A stretch of 64,000 bases of DNA, from the NCBI RefSeq assembly GCF_004342625.1, contig NZ_SMAH01000005.1, forward strand, positions 62,001 through 126,000, read 5' to 3'. This DNA comes from Tepidimonas ignava. Lineage in GTDB: Bacteria; Pseudomonadota; Gammaproteobacteria; Burkholderiales; Burkholderiaceae_C. Below are positions 24,764 through 33,447 of this stretch, one piece after another. Position 1 is the stretch's first letter. Each line of letters opens with the position of its first letter. Both the position numbers and the translations under genes were made by a program. Under the pieces are notes generated by a model. That model did not search any database. It had not been told where the DNA came from and saw only the letters and a program-made list of their open reading frames with translations.

Positions 24764-25363
24764 TTAGCCGCTGTCGGGCGGCGGGCCTGGTGGCGGGACA
24801 ACGCAGCAGACGCGCTCGCGCTCGAAGCGCACGCCGCACTGGCGTGTCAGGGCCTCGGCCAGCCGTCGGCGCGCGCGTTGCAGGCGCGATTTGGCGCCGG
24901 GCACGCTCAGCCCATGCTGCGCGGCGTAGGCGGCCTGGGTCATGCCCTCCAGGTCGCAGCGACGCAGGATGTCGGCGTCGGCCGCTGGCAGCGTGGCCAG
25001 CACCGCTTCCAGGCAGTCGGCCAAGGCGTCCACCGGCGACGTGTCGTCGTCCCCATCGGCCTGCGTGGCCGGCACTGCCGCGTCATCCTGCGGCAGCGGC
25101 TCGCTAGGGCGCTGCCGCCGCGCCCAGTCCACCAGGGTGTTGCGCGCCACCTGAAACAGCCACGCCCGAGGTTGGCGCAGCTCGCAAAAATCGCGCCCGG
25201 CGCGCAGCGCCCGCACGAACACCTCTTGCACCAGGTCCTGGGCCAGCGCCTCGTCGCCGACGTGGCGCAGCAGGTGCCGGCGCAGCTCGCGCTCGTGGGC
25301 GTGCCAGGCGCGAACGACGCAGGTGTAGTCGGACTGCAACGGAGGGCGGCGCGGGCGCGTCAT
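24764..25363 (-). CDS. ECF-type RNA polymerase sigma factor, SigZ-like
   Basis: 199-aa sigma-70 family factor. Region 2 appears as LAQDLVQEVFVRALRAG and QPRAWLFQVARNTLVDWAR; region 4 is LPAADADILRRCDLEGMTQAAYAAQHGLSVPGAKSRLQRARRRL. The C-terminal tail RQCGVRFERERVCC places three cysteines where SigZ-type sigma factors carry a Cys-containing extension (typically with CCHFEFD). No anti-sigma gene is adjacent, so the Cys tail may itself sense thiol or metal status. The ATG overlaps the rmuC stop (ATGA), and the CxC permease follows after 113 nt, enough for a promoter the factor may itself recognise. Confidence 0.87.
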   Translation of the reverse strand: MTRPRRPPLQSDYTCVVRAWHAHERELRRHLLRHVGDEALAQDLVQEVFVRALRAGRDFCELRQPRAWLFQVARNTLVDWARRQRPSEPLPQDDAAVPATQADGDDDTSPVDALADCLEAVLATLPAADADILRRCDLEGMTQAAYAAQHGLSVPGAKSRLQRARRRLAEALTRQCGVRFERERVCCVVPPPGPPPDSG

Positions 25364-26874
25364 GGGCGGGGGGCTTCGGCGTTGGTTGCCGCGGTCGGGG
25401 GCAGGGGCAGCACCGGGGCTTCCTCGCCGTCCAGCGCCGCTTCGACCAGTTCGGCGCGCAGCGCCTTGTTGGGCTTGACGCCCAGTTCACGCAGCATTTC
25501 GGCTTGGCGGATGACGTTGCCGCGCCCTTGCACGAGCTTGTTGCGGGCTTGCTCGAAGCTGGTCTGCGCGGACTGCAGGCGCTCGCCCACCTTGATGAAA
25601 TCTTCCGTGAAGCCGACCAGCTTGTCGTACAGCTCGCCGCCGCGGCGGGCGATGTCTTGAGCGTTGCGGTTTTGTGCCTCCTGCCGCCACAGGTGCGCCA
25701 CGGTGCGCAGCACGAACAGCAACGTCGACGGCCCCACGAGCAGCACGTTGCGGTCCCACGCCTCCTGGAACAGGTCGGGCTCGTGCGCGACCGCCAGCAT
25801 GAAGGCGGGCTCCACCGGCATGAAGGCCAGCACGAAGTCCAGCCCGTGGCCATACAGCGCGTGGTAGTCGCGCTGCGCCAGCCCGCGCACGTGGGCGCGC
25901 AGCGACTCGATGTGCTCGCGCAGCGCTTGCTGGCGCGTGGCGTCGTCGGCCGCATTGACGTAACGCTCGTAGGCCAGCAGCGACACCTTGGCGTCGATGA
26001 CCAGCCGGCGCTGCTGCGGCAACAGGATCACCACGTCCGGTTGGGCGCGGCTGCCGTCGGCGCGCTGCTGGGTGTCTTGCACCAGGTATTCGTGGTCACG
26101 GCGCAGGCCGCTCATTTCCAGCACCCGCTCCAGGATCAGCTCACCCCAGTTGCCCTGCACCTTGGTCGAACCGCGCAGCGCCTGCGTCAGGTGGCGCGCC
26201 TCGGTGCTGAGTTGCTGGTTGAGCTGCATGAGCTGCTTGACCTGCTCGCGCAGCGCGATGCGTTCGGCGTTTTCGCGGTGGGTGCTGTCGTGCAGCGCCT
26301 GCTGAAAATCCGCCAGCCGCTGGCGCAGCGGGGCCAACAGCGTCTCCAGGTTGGTCTGGTTTTGCTGGGTGAAGCGCTGCGCCTTGTCTTCCAGGATGCG
26401 TTGCGCCAGGTTCTGAAACTGCTCGGTCAATGTGGCACGTGCGTCCTGCAGCAGGCGCAGCTGCTCGTCCCAGGCGGCGCGCTGCTCCTGCAGGCGGGTT
26501 TGCAGTTGCGCCACCTCGGCCTGCAGCGCCTCGGCGCGCACGCGGGTGTCGCGCAGCTCGGCCTGCAGCGGCGCCAACTGCTCGGCATGGGCCTGCAGCC
26601 GGGCGCATTCGTCGCGGGCTCGGTCCAGCTCATCACGCTGCTGCGTGGCCTGCGTGCGCGCGTCGTGCAGCGCCTGGCGGGTGAGCTCCAGCTCGGCGCT
26701 GGCCGCGTGCAGCCGCTCCTGCAGCCGGGCCTGCTCCACCTGGGCCTGCGCACGCTCGGCTTGCAGCGCCAGCGCAGCCTGCTGACGCTGCCGCCCCGCC
26801 ATCCACACCGCGCCCAGCACGGCCCCCAGCACCGCGGCCGCCGTGGCAGCCAGCAGCGTTGCACCCACGTCCAT
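25360..26874 (-). CDS. rmuC: DNA recombination protein RmuC homologue
   Basis: 504 aa. An N-terminal membrane helix (about residues 5-26) is followed by a long coiled coil (30-200, rich in Gln, Ala, Arg, Glu) and a PD-(D/E)xK nuclease-like RmuC domain (about 240-440) with GNWGELILERVLEMSGL, PDVVILLPQQRRLVIDAKVSL and FVLAFMPVEPAFMLA. RmuC limits inversions at short inverted repeats and contributes to phage and genome-integrity functions; the mechanism is poorly known. The head-to-tail 4-nt overlap with a sigma factor gene is unusual for rmuC. Confidence 0.92.
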   Translation of the reverse strand: MDVGATLLAATAAAVLGAVLGAVWMAGRQRQQAALALQAERAQAQVEQARLQERLHAASAELELTRQALHDARTQATQQRDELDRARDECARLQAHAEQLAPLQAELRDTRVRAEALQAEVAQLQTRLQEQRAAWDEQLRLLQDARATLTEQFQNLAQRILEDKAQRFTQQNQTNLETLLAPLRQRLADFQQALHDSTHRENAERIALREQVKQLMQLNQQLSTEARHLTQALRGSTKVQGNWGELILERVLEMSGLRRDHEYLVQDTQQRADGSRAQPDVVILLPQQRRLVIDAKVSLLAYERYVNAADDATRQQALREHIESLRAHVRGLAQRDYHALYGHGLDFVLAFMPVEPAFMLAVAHEPDLFQEAWDRNVLLVGPSTLLFVLRTVAHLWRQEAQNRNAQDIARRGGELYDKLVGFTEDFIKVGERLQSAQTSFEQARNKLVQGRGNVIRQAEMLRELGVKPNKALRAELVEAALDGEEAPVLPLPPTAATNAEAPRP

Positions 26875-27047
26875 TGGTCAACCTCGCTTCCCTTCGCAGC
26901 AGGCCCGGACATGCGCCCCTGCCCGCGCGCGTCTGTCTGGGCAGATTGTCGCGCACGCGCCGCCCGCTGTGCGATGGGGCACCTTTCCCCGCGGGCGGGT
27001 CCGGATGGGCAGGCCAGCGTCGTGCCGCACGCCAAGCCGGCCAACGC

Positions 27048-27340
27048 TCAGGCCGTGGCGTCTTGGCGGCGCAGCACGCCGCTGAGGTCCGTGCCCGGCG
27101 CCACGGTGTTGAACACGGTGCCGTACTTGCGCACGTTGTCGTGCAGCAGCGCCAGGCGCCGGTCGGGCTCGTCGGTGTCGACGATGATTTCGTAGCGGAT
27201 CGACGCCATGCGCGGCGGCACGTCCTGGCGCACCCCGTGCATGCGAACCTCCACGCCACGGACTTGGAATTTGAGGATCGGCGCCACACGCTCAATGCCC
27301 TTGATCATGCACGCCGACAGCGCCGCCAGCAGCAGGTTTA
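27048..27340 (-). pseudogene. OsmC-family protein, N-terminally truncated
   Basis: The readable part (ATG at 27308, 86 aa) matches the C-terminal two-thirds of an OsmC-like protein: ACMIKGIERVAPILKF, VEVRMHGVRQDVPPRMASI, YEIIVDTDEPDRRL, NVRKYGTVFNTVAPGTDLSG. Upstream codons in the same frame still read NLLLAALSACM, which is the conserved helix with the peroxidatic-type Cys, before homology ends at about 27340, right beside the start of a facing AAA-ATPase fragment. The first 55-60 residues and the promoter are missing, so it is most likely a dead gene, unless the short ORF is expressed from the ATG at 27308. Confidence 0.72.
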
Positions 27341-27353
27341 CACTGAAGCCATC

Positions 27354-27722
27354 ATGCCCGACAAGCAGTTCAACACCGCCGGTCCTTCACGCCCCGAGGA
27401 CCACTACATGCTCGACCCGCTGGCGCGGGTGGACGTGGACGACGTGCTGGCGCTGATCGAGGCCAAGCGCTACTTTGTGCTGCATGCGCCGCGCCAAACG
27501 GGCAAAACCACCGTGCTGCTGGCGCTGATGGAACACCTCAACGCCCAAGGCCGGTACCGGGCGCTGTACGCCAACATCGAAACCGCGCAGGCCGCGCGCG
27601 GCAACGTCGAGCGTGGCGTGGGGGCCGCGTGCGAGGCGATTGCCAAGTCGGCCAGCATCCACCTGAATCGACGCACGGTCGATCGAGCCGTGCCGAGCGG
27701 TTGGCTTACGGCCGCAGGTAAA
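27354..27722 (+). pseudogene. AAA-type ATP-binding protein, 5' fragment
   Basis: The frame starts with a normal ATG (MPDKQFNTAGPSRPEDHYML), continues with RYFVLHAPRQTGKTTVLLAL (Walker A HAPRQTGKTT) and LYANIETAQAARGNVERG, and fades near SASIHLNRRTVDRAVPSG. Complete members of this family (a widespread AAA/ATPase protein with unknown role) run for several hundred residues and have a Walker B (usually FIDEID) that is absent here. The homology runs out where the convergent DsrE-like gene ends (27706), so the 3' part was replaced or deleted. The residual frame stays open to 27950 but is antisense to the dsrE-like gene. Confidence 0.7.
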
Positions 27723-28137
27723 CAAAGCCCTCGCGCGCCTGCAACTTGGCCACTTCGGCCACACCGGAGGGCACGACCTTGGCTTCGGGCAGCAGCTTGC
27801 TGGCGTCGATCTTGCGCGCCACCAGGGTGTTGTTGCACACGCGGAACTCCACGCCTTTGTTGGCCAGATCGGCAACTGCGCCGGCAAACGGCTGATCCTG
27901 CTGGTTGGTCGCCCCTTCGAGCAGGAAGTCGATGCCCAGACCGTGGGTGACGACGACGATTTTGGCCGTGGGGTCGGCGTTGAGGTGGTTGCGGATGTTG
28001 CCGATCGCGCGCGAAGCTTGGGGGATGCCCTCGCTGAGGTGGTAAACGACCTTGATCGGCTCGGCGGCGTGGACGGTGGCGGCCAGCATCAGGCCCGTGC
28101 ACACCGAGGCCATCCAACGCACGAAGCGGTGCAGCAT
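27706..28137 (-). CDS. Exported DsrE-family protein
   Basis: 143 aa. A signal peptide (about residues 8-25, ending VHAAEP) and a DsrE/DsrF-like fold: IKVVYHLSEGIPQASRAIGNIRNHL, AKIVVVTHGLGIDFLLEGA and VEFRVCNNTLVARKI. The Cys in EFRVCNNTL is at the position used for sulfur handling in DsrE-type proteins, so a periplasmic sulfur carrier or sensor role is possible. AAGGAGATCGTC precedes the ATG. It stands alone: about 90 nt downstream of nothing related, and xerC ends 92 nt away on the same strand. Confidence 0.8.
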   Translation of the reverse strand: MLHRFVRWMASVCTGLMLAATVHAAEPIKVVYHLSEGIPQASRAIGNIRNHLNADPTAKIVVVTHGLGIDFLLEGATNQQDQPFAGAVADLANKGVEFRVCNNTLVARKIDASKLLPEAKVVPSGVAEVAKLQAREGFVYLRP

Positions 28138-28229
28138 GACGATCTCCTTCCTTTTGCCCTAAGGGAGACGTATTGTCCCGCCGAACGTTGACCCTTTACA
28201 CCCCGGGGTTTCCCCACACGCCGCCTCGG

Positions 28230-29204
28230 TCAGGGTGCCGGTCCCTTGCCCGCGCCGCCACGGCGTGCGCGTGGGTGCGCGGCTTCGTACACCCGCGCCA
28301 AGTGCTGGAAGTCCAGCCGCGTGTAGACCTGGGTGGTGGCGATGCTGGCGTGGCCCAGCAGCTCCTGCACCCCGCGCAGGTCGCCGCTGGATTGCAGCAC
28401 GTGGCTGGCAAAGCTGTGCCGCAGCATGTGGGGATGGACGTGCTGGGGCAGGCCGGCGCGCTGCGCCCAGGCCGCCAGGCTGCGGCGCGCCACCTGCGGC
28501 GTCAGGCGCGCGCCGCGCGTGCCGATGAACAGCGCCGGCTCGCCCGGCCGCGGTTGCAGCGCAGGGCGCTCGGCCAGCCAGGCCTGCACCGCCGCGCACG
28601 CCGCCGGCCCCACGGGCACGCTGCGCCATTTGCCGCCCTTGCCCAGCACGTGCGCCTCGGCGCCGGGCAGGTCGATCCAGCCGCGGGCGTGCGGGCTGGG
28701 CTGCACGTCCAGGCCCAGCAGTTCGCCCAGGCGCAGGCCACTGCCGTAGAGCAGTTCGACCATCGCCTGGTCGCGCCGGGCGATCGCGGCGGCCGCGGGA
28801 TCCGGCGCGCCGTCGGCAGGTTGGCCGCGCTCGACCAGGTGCAGCGCAGCTTCCACCGGCAGGGCTTTGGGCAGCGTGCGGGCGGCCTTGGGCGCGCGAA
28901 TGCCTTGCACGGGGTGGCGCTCGATCAGGCCCTGGCGGCCCAGCCAGGTGTACAGCCCACGCCAGCACGACAACACCAGCGCGATGCCGCGCGGCGCGTG
29001 CCCTTGGGCGTGCAGTTGCGCGGCCCAGCGGCGCACGTGCGCGGGATCCACGGTCAGCAGGGTCAACCCTTCGGCGTGCGCACGTTGCACAAGGCCCTGC
29101 AGGTGGGTGCGGTAGAGCTGCTGGCTGCGCGCGCCCAGGCGCCGCTGCACGCGCACGTGGTCCAGGTACGCCTGCAGCAGGGCCGCGTCGTCGGGCTTAT
29201 CCAT
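28230..29204 (-). CDS. xerC: Tyrosine recombinase XerC
   Basis: 324-aa site-specific recombinase acting with XerD at dif to resolve chromosome dimers. The SAM-like N-terminal domain spans about residues 5-95. The catalytic domain holds Arg in LLYGSGLRLGELLGLD, Lys in LGKGGKWRSVPVG, HMLRHSFASHVL (His, Arg), the second His in LLGHASIATTQ and the nucleophilic Tyr in VYTRLDFQHLARVY. Order dapF-DUF484-xerC is the conserved proteobacterial arrangement and supports XerC rather than a mobile integrase. ATG at 29204, 20 nt after the DUF484 gene. Confidence 0.93.
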   Translation of the reverse strand: MDKPDDAALLQAYLDHVRVQRRLGARSQQLYRTHLQGLVQRAHAEGLTLLTVDPAHVRRWAAQLHAQGHAPRGIALVLSCWRGLYTWLGRQGLIERHPVQGIRAPKAARTLPKALPVEAALHLVERGQPADGAPDPAAAAIARRDQAMVELLYGSGLRLGELLGLDVQPSPHARGWIDLPGAEAHVLGKGGKWRSVPVGPAACAAVQAWLAERPALQPRPGEPALFIGTRGARLTPQVARRSLAAWAQRAGLPQHVHPHMLRHSFASHVLQSSGDLRGVQELLGHASIATTQVYTRLDFQHLARVYEAAHPRARRGGAGKGPAP

Positions 29205-29224
29205 CGCGCGCCCCCCAGGCCGGG

Positions 29225-29923
29225 TCAGTGCGCCGCCGCGGGTTCGACCAGGCGCTGCACGGCGGCGCCGGCCAGTTCGGCCAGCCGCTGCACGATGTCG
29301 GTGCCTGCGTCGGCCGCGAAGCGCTGCGGGTCGGGGCTGGCCAGCACCAGCAAGCCGCAGGCCGCGGCCTGCGCGGCCGGGCGCAGCGGCAGCAAAGCCA
29401 CCGAGGCCGCCGCCGCAGGGTCGTCCAACCATTGCACGGCCTGCACCCCCGGGTTGGCGCCCACGTAGGGCTGCGGCAGCGACTGCGCGAAGGCGCGCAC
29501 TTCGTCATCCACCGGGGCGGTCCAAGGCGCCTCCGCCCAGGCCGGCGCCACCCCCCACAAGCGCAACGCCACCTGGGGCACGGCGAAGGTTTGCTGCAGC
29601 CCTTCGACGATGCGGGCGGGCAGCGCGCCCGCGTCGGGCTCGGCCAGCAGGGTGCAGGTCCAGCGGTGCAGCCGATCAAGCAGGGCCTGGTTGTCCTGGC
29701 CATGGCGCACCATGTCGGCGGCGCGCCGCTCCCACTGACGCAGCCGCTCGCGCAGGATTTCGACTTGTCGCTCCAGCAGGCTGACCGCGCGGCCGGTGAG
29801 CGGACTGGTCAACTGCACGGCGGCCAGCAACTCGGCGTGGCGCTCAAAAAAATCCGGCCGGTTCAGCAGGAACTGGGCGATGTCGTCTTCGGTGATGGGT
29901 TGCAAGGCGGCGGGGGCGTTCAT
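29225..29923 (-). CDS. DUF484 family protein
   Basis: 232-aa cytoplasmic protein. N-terminal ITEDDIAQFLLNRPDFFERHAELLAAVQL and GRAVSLLERQVEILRERLRQWE are the family hallmark, followed by a GAF-like domain (about residues 85-225). Function is not established. It sits between dapF and xerC as in many gammaproteobacteria and betaproteobacteria, a linkage so stable that it identifies the family even without a known role. No unusual features. Confidence 0.9.
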   Translation of the reverse strand: MNAPAALQPITEDDIAQFLLNRPDFFERHAELLAAVQLTSPLTGRAVSLLERQVEILRERLRQWERRAADMVRHGQDNQALLDRLHRWTCTLLAEPDAGALPARIVEGLQQTFAVPQVALRLWGVAPAWAEAPWTAPVDDEVRAFAQSLPQPYVGANPGVQAVQWLDDPAAAASVALLPLRPAAQAAACGLLVLASPDPQRFAADAGTDIVQRLAELAGAAVQRLVEPAAAH

Positions 29924-29954
29924 GGCGTTGCATTGTGCAACAGGCGCGGCCGCG

Positions 29955-30836
29955 TTAGGGCAGCGCGGGCACGTCCACCATGCCGGTGAACACCGGCTCG
30001 GCCGGGCCGGTCATGCGCACGTGCGCGGCCAGCCCCTCGCGCTGACGGGGCCATTCGATGGTCAGCACGCCACCGCGCAGCGCCACGTCCACCCGCTCGT
30101 CCAGCCAACCCAGACGAATGCCGGCGACCACCGCCGCGCAGGCGCCGGTGCCACAGGCCAGGGTTTCGCCCGCGCCACGCTCGTACACGCGCAGGCGCAC
30201 GTGGCCACGGTCGAGCACCTGCATGAAGCCCACGTTGACACGCCGCGGGAAGCGGGCGTGGCTTTCGATGCGCGGCCCCCAGTCGGCCACCGGGGCGGTG
30301 TCCACGTCGTCCACGCGCAGCACAGCGTGCGGGTTGCCCATCGACAGCACCGCCACCGGCACGGGCGCGGCCACCGCCGGTACGTCCAGCGACCAGCGCA
30401 GCCAATCGCCCTCGGGCTGCGGCGTCAGGCCGGCGGGCTCAAAGGGCACGCGCTCGGCCTCGAAGACGGGCGCGCCCATGTCCACCGTGACACGCCGGTC
30501 GTCCTGCAGCTGCAGCGTCAACACGCCCGAGCGCGTGGCCACACGCACGCTGCGCTTGGGGGTCAGCCCGGCGTCGTGCACGTAGCGCACAAAGCAGCGC
30601 GCGCCGTTGCCGCAGTTTTCGACTTCGCCGCCGTCGGCGTTGTGGATCACGTACTCGAAGTCCACATCGGGGCTGGGCGCGGGCCGCACGGTCAGGATCT
30701 GGTCGGCCCCAACGCCAAAGTGCCGGTCGGCCAGCCAGCGGTACTGCGCAGGGGTCAGGTGGTAGCGCTGGCGCGTTTCGTCGAGCACGATGAAGTCGTT
30801 GCCCGCGCCCTGCATCTTGGTGAAGGGCAGGCGCAT
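29955..30836 (-). CDS. dapF: Diaminopimelate epimerase
   Basis: Converts LL- to meso-diaminopimelate for lysine and peptidoglycan synthesis. 293 aa with the two-domain DapF fold. The two catalytic cysteines are visible in [15 protein letters not shown] and in [15 protein letters not shown]. The N-terminus [16 protein letters not shown] is also characteristic. The start overlaps the preceding OmpA-like lipoprotein gene stop by one base (TGATG), so the pair is translationally coupled; coupling an outer-membrane peptidoglycan-binding lipoprotein to a peptidoglycan precursor enzyme is biologically sensible. Confidence 0.95.
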   Translation of the reverse strand: MRLPFTKMQGAGNDFIVLDETRQRYHLTPAQYRWLADRHFGVGADQILTVRPAPSPDVDFEYVIHNADGGEVENCGNGARCFVRYVHDAGLTPKRSVRVATRSGVLTLQLQDDRRVTVDMGAPVFEAERVPFEPAGLTPQPEGDWLRWSLDVPAVAAPVPVAVLSMGNPHAVLRVDDVDTAPVADWGPRIESHARFPRRVNVGFMQVLDRGHVRLRVYERGAGETLACGTGACAAVVAGIRLGWLDERVDVALRGGVLTIEWPRQREGLAAHVRMTGPAEPVFTGMVDVPALP

Positions 30837-31516
30837 CAGCTGGCTTGCTCCGCCACGAAAATTTCCACCCGCCGATTGCGGGCGCGTCCCTCGGGCGTGG
30901 TGTTGCTGGCGATGGGTTCACGCGAGCCGCGCCCGTCGATGGCGATGCGCCCGACGGCCACGCCACGGCTGACCAGGTAGTCGCGCACGGCCGCGGCGCG
31001 GTTGATCGACAGCGGGTTGTTGACGGCATCGTTGCCGGTGCTGTCGGTGTGGCCGATGATGGTGACGCGCGCCGCGGGGTTGCGCTTGAGGCCGTCGGCA
31101 AAGGTGTCGAGCACGCCGCGGAAGTTGGGCTTGATGTCGGCGCGGCCGACGTCAAACGAGATGTCGCTCGGGATTTCGAGCTTGAGGCGGTTGTCGGCGG
31201 TCTGCGTCACGGCCACGCCGGTGCCGGCGGTGGCGGCTTCCATCTCGCGCTTTTGCTGTTCCATGCGGCTGGACCACACGTAGCCGCCCAGCGCCCCTGC
31301 GCCCGCCCCAATGGCCGCGCCGCGCACCGCGCCTTTGCTGCCGTCGGTCACGGCCCCCAGCACCGCCCCGGCCGCCGCCCCGATCATCGCCCCTTTGGCG
31401 GTGCCGGATTTTTGCTCTTCGCTCATGTTGGCGCAGCCACTGGCCAGCACGGCCAGCACCACCGCGGTGGCCAAGCCGCCGCTGACCATGGGCCGTTTCC
31501 CGGTGAGATGTTGCAT
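30836..31516 (-). CDS. OmpA-family lipoprotein with glycine-zipper segment
   Basis: 226 aa. A lipoprotein signal with lipobox LASGC (Cys28) anchors it to a membrane. Residues 40-80 are a glycine-zipper region ([15 protein letters not shown] and [16 protein letters not shown]) that could insert into or self-associate at the outer membrane. The C-terminal OmpA domain (about 110-220) has [16 protein letters not shown] and [18 protein letters not shown], with [21 protein letters not shown], the peptidoglycan-binding surface. It resembles YiaD. Gene start is 134 nt from the divergent metallohydrolase gene. Confidence 0.9.
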   Translation of the reverse strand: MQHLTGKRPMVSGGLATAVVLAVLASGCANMSEEQKSGTAKGAMIGAAAGAVLGAVTDGSKGAVRGAAIGAGAGALGGYVWSSRMEQQKREMEAATAGTGVAVTQTADNRLKLEIPSDISFDVGRADIKPNFRGVLDTFADGLKRNPAARVTIIGHTDSTGNDAVNNPLSINRAAAVRDYLVSRGVAVGRIAIDGRGSREPIASNTTPEGRARNRRVEIFVAEQAS

Positions 31517-31650
31517 GATGAACTCCTTGTCGTGCGAGGGTTGTGCACGCTGCGCGCCGCACGTTTACCATTGTGCCCCAGGCCCTTGACGCTGACCAGC
31601 ACGGCGCCGGCCAGCGGTTACGCGGGGCAACGTCGCTCACATCTGGTCAC

Positions 31651-32595
31651 ATGGTTGCAACACCCGCCCCCACCGTGGCGCGCGCTCCTCTGGAGCCGGC
31701 CGCACTGGCGCCCGACGCGGCCCCGTGGCAGCACGACGCTGCGGTGGCGCTGCTGGCGCACGTGCAGCGGTTGACCGCCCCCAACCCAGGTCGCATGACC
31801 GGCCCTGGCACCAACAGCTACCTGGTCGGCAGCGCCGCCACGGGGCATATCGTCATCGACCCCGGCCCGCACGACCCGGCGCACCTGCAGCGCCTGCTGG
31901 CCGCGGCTGGCGCGGACGTGCGCGCCATCGTCTGCACGCACTCGCACCCCGACCACGCGCCGGGCGCGTACCCGCTGCAGGCGCTGGTGATGGCGGCGGG
32001 ACGGCCTAAGCCGCCGGTGCTGGGCTTGCCCAGCGCCGCAACGGCGCGCGCCCACAGCCACTTTGTGCCCGAGCGCGCGCTGGCCGACGGTGAACGCCTG
32101 CAGCTGCACGGCCCGGACGGCCAGCCGCGCCACACGCTGCTGGCGCTGCACACGCCGGGCCACGCGGCCAACCACGTGTGCCTGCTGCTCGAAGAAGACG
32201 GCCTGCTGTTCAGTGGCGACCACATCCTCAACGGCAGCACCACCGTCATTGACCCGCCCGATGGCGACATGGACGCGTACCTGGCCTCGCTGCAGCGGCT
32301 GCGGGCGCTGTGCGACGCCGCTGGTGTGCGTGCCATTTTGCCAGCGCACGGTCGCGTGCTGGGCGAGCCGGCCACGGCCATCGCGCAGTTGGTGCAGCAC
32401 CGCCTGCGGCGCGAAGCCAAGATTGCGCAGGTGCTGGCCGCGCACCCCGACGCCGACCTGGACACGTGGGTGGCGCACGCCTACGACGACGTGTCGCCCG
32501 AGTTGTGGCCGATGGCCCGGCGGTCATTGCTGGCGCACTTGCAGCGGCTGGACCGGGTTCGCTTTGAGGCTTGGATGCACAAGGAGGCTGTCTGA
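31651..32595 (+). CDS. Metallo-beta-lactamase-fold hydrolase (LACTB2-like)
   Basis: 314 aa. The MBL metal motif THSHPDHAPGA is intact, with further ligands in LHTPGHAANH, FSGDHIL and LPAHGRV. Opening residues of the domain, LTAPNPGRMTGPGTNSYLVG, and the C-terminal winged region (about 240-310) match LACTB2-like hydrolases, in eukaryotes an RNA endonuclease; bacterial members may act on thioesters or nucleic acid. The ATG at 31651 is chosen; an upstream in-frame ATG lies close to the divergent promoter. The stop overlaps the start of a small cytochrome c gene by one base. Confidence 0.85.
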   Translation: MVATPAPTVARAPLEPAALAPDAAPWQHDAAVALLAHVQRLTAPNPGRMTGPGTNSYLVGSAATGHIVIDPGPHDPAHLQRLLAAAGADVRAIVCTHSHPDHAPGAYPLQALVMAAGRPKPPVLGLPSAATARAHSHFVPERALADGERLQLHGPDGQPRHTLLALHTPGHAANHVCLLLEEDGLLFSGDHILNGSTTVIDPPDGDMDAYLASLQRLRALCDAAGVRAILPAHGRVLGEPATAIAQLVQHRLRREAKIAQVLAAHPDADLDTWVAHAYDDVSPELWPMARRSLLAHLQRLDRVRFEAWMHKEAV

Positions 32596-32942
32596 TGCGT
32601 ACCATGGCCGTCATCCCCTGCGCCGCCGTGCGCATGCGGTTGACGCTGCTGCCGTGGGTGCTGGTGCTGACCAGCGCCGGTCTGCCCGGAGGCGTCCGCG
32701 CCGATGCCGCCATGGCCGTGGACAAAGGCTGCCTCAACTGCCACGGTGATCCTCCGCGCGGCAAGGCGCCAACCCTGGCCACGCTGGCGCAGCGCTACGC
32801 CCCTCTGAGCGCCGACGAGCTGGCGCGCAAGGCCGAGCGCCTGTGCGAGCACCGCTTGCTCGGCGGCATCGCCGCGCACGAAAAGCTGACCCCCGAGGAG
32901 TCACTGCAACTGGTGCGCTGGATCGCCGCCGGTGCCCGCTGA
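32595..32942 (+). CDS. Small exported monohaem c-type cytochrome
   Basis: 115 aa. A signal peptide (about residues 10-33) precedes the haem-binding CLNCH (Cys-x-x-Cys-His). The remaining fold is class I-like: TLATLAQRYAPLSADEL and the C-terminal helix PEESLQLVRWIAAG. Where class I cytochromes have the Met axial ligand (usually MP), this one has GGIAAHEKLTPEE, so a His may be the sixth ligand, or the site may be open. It is translationally coupled (TGATG) to the metallohydrolase. A role in electron transfer is likely; the partner is unknown. Confidence 0.82.
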   Translation: MRTMAVIPCAAVRMRLTLLPWVLVLTSAGLPGGVRADAAMAVDKGCLNCHGDPPRGKAPTLATLAQRYAPLSADELARKAERLCEHRLLGGIAAHEKLTPEESLQLVRWIAAGAR

Positions 32943-32969
32943 GGGCAGCCGGCGGAGCACCCCTTTGAA

Positions 32970-33308
32970 AAAAGTGAAGCCCGCCGGTACGCCGGATTCT
33001 GTGCGCGGGGCAAGCCCCGCGTGACCGCCATTCCTCTGGGCCGCCGGTCACCCGAGCGGCTCGATGCCACCTACCCGCCAGCGCGGCCTGCGGGCCACAG
33101 GCAGGGGTTGCCCCCAGGCTGGCCTACTTGGTGTTGCTGCGCGTAGAGATTGCCGCGTTTCACCCCGGTCTGAACCGGCTCGTCTCTGTGGCTCTGATCC
33201 TCACCTCGCGGTGGAGAGGCGTTACCTCCTACGCTGCCCTGTGCAGTCCGGACGTTCCTCCAGCGCGCCCTTGCGGGCTGGTGCGCCAGCGGCGGTCTGG
33301 CGAGCTTC
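32970..33308 (-). ncRNA. rnpB: RNase P RNA (class A)
   Basis: The catalytic RNA that matures tRNA 5' ends, about 339 nt on the minus strand. Conserved blocks read 5' to 3' on that strand: GAAGCTCGCCAGAC at the start, GAGGAACGTCCGGAC (CR-I), GGTAACGCC, GGGTGAAACG, AGAGGAATG and the 3' ACAGAATCCGGCGTAC (CR-V). The end falls at TTCACTTTTTT (about 32970), where the T-run acts as terminator. A -10-like GATAAT (33317-33322, complement) lies 7-9 nt before the proposed 5' end. Exact ends are estimated by comparison with E. coli M1 RNA. Confidence 0.95.
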
Positions 33309-33447
33309 ACGCCGACATTATCACCCAAGCCCGCCCAAGCTGCCGGCCACCCAACGGCGCGCACCACGGCCGGCTGCCACAGCACGTAAGATGCGCGCCT
33401 GATCCACCCCCGAGCTGCCCGATGACCACGGGCCCAGAGGACCCACG

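Noticed and set aside
27706-27950. Continuation of the AAA-type frame as a real C-terminus
   Set aside because: The frame is open but is antisense to the dsrE-like gene, and the translated sequence turns into Arg/Pro/Ala-rich shadow sequence without a Walker B.
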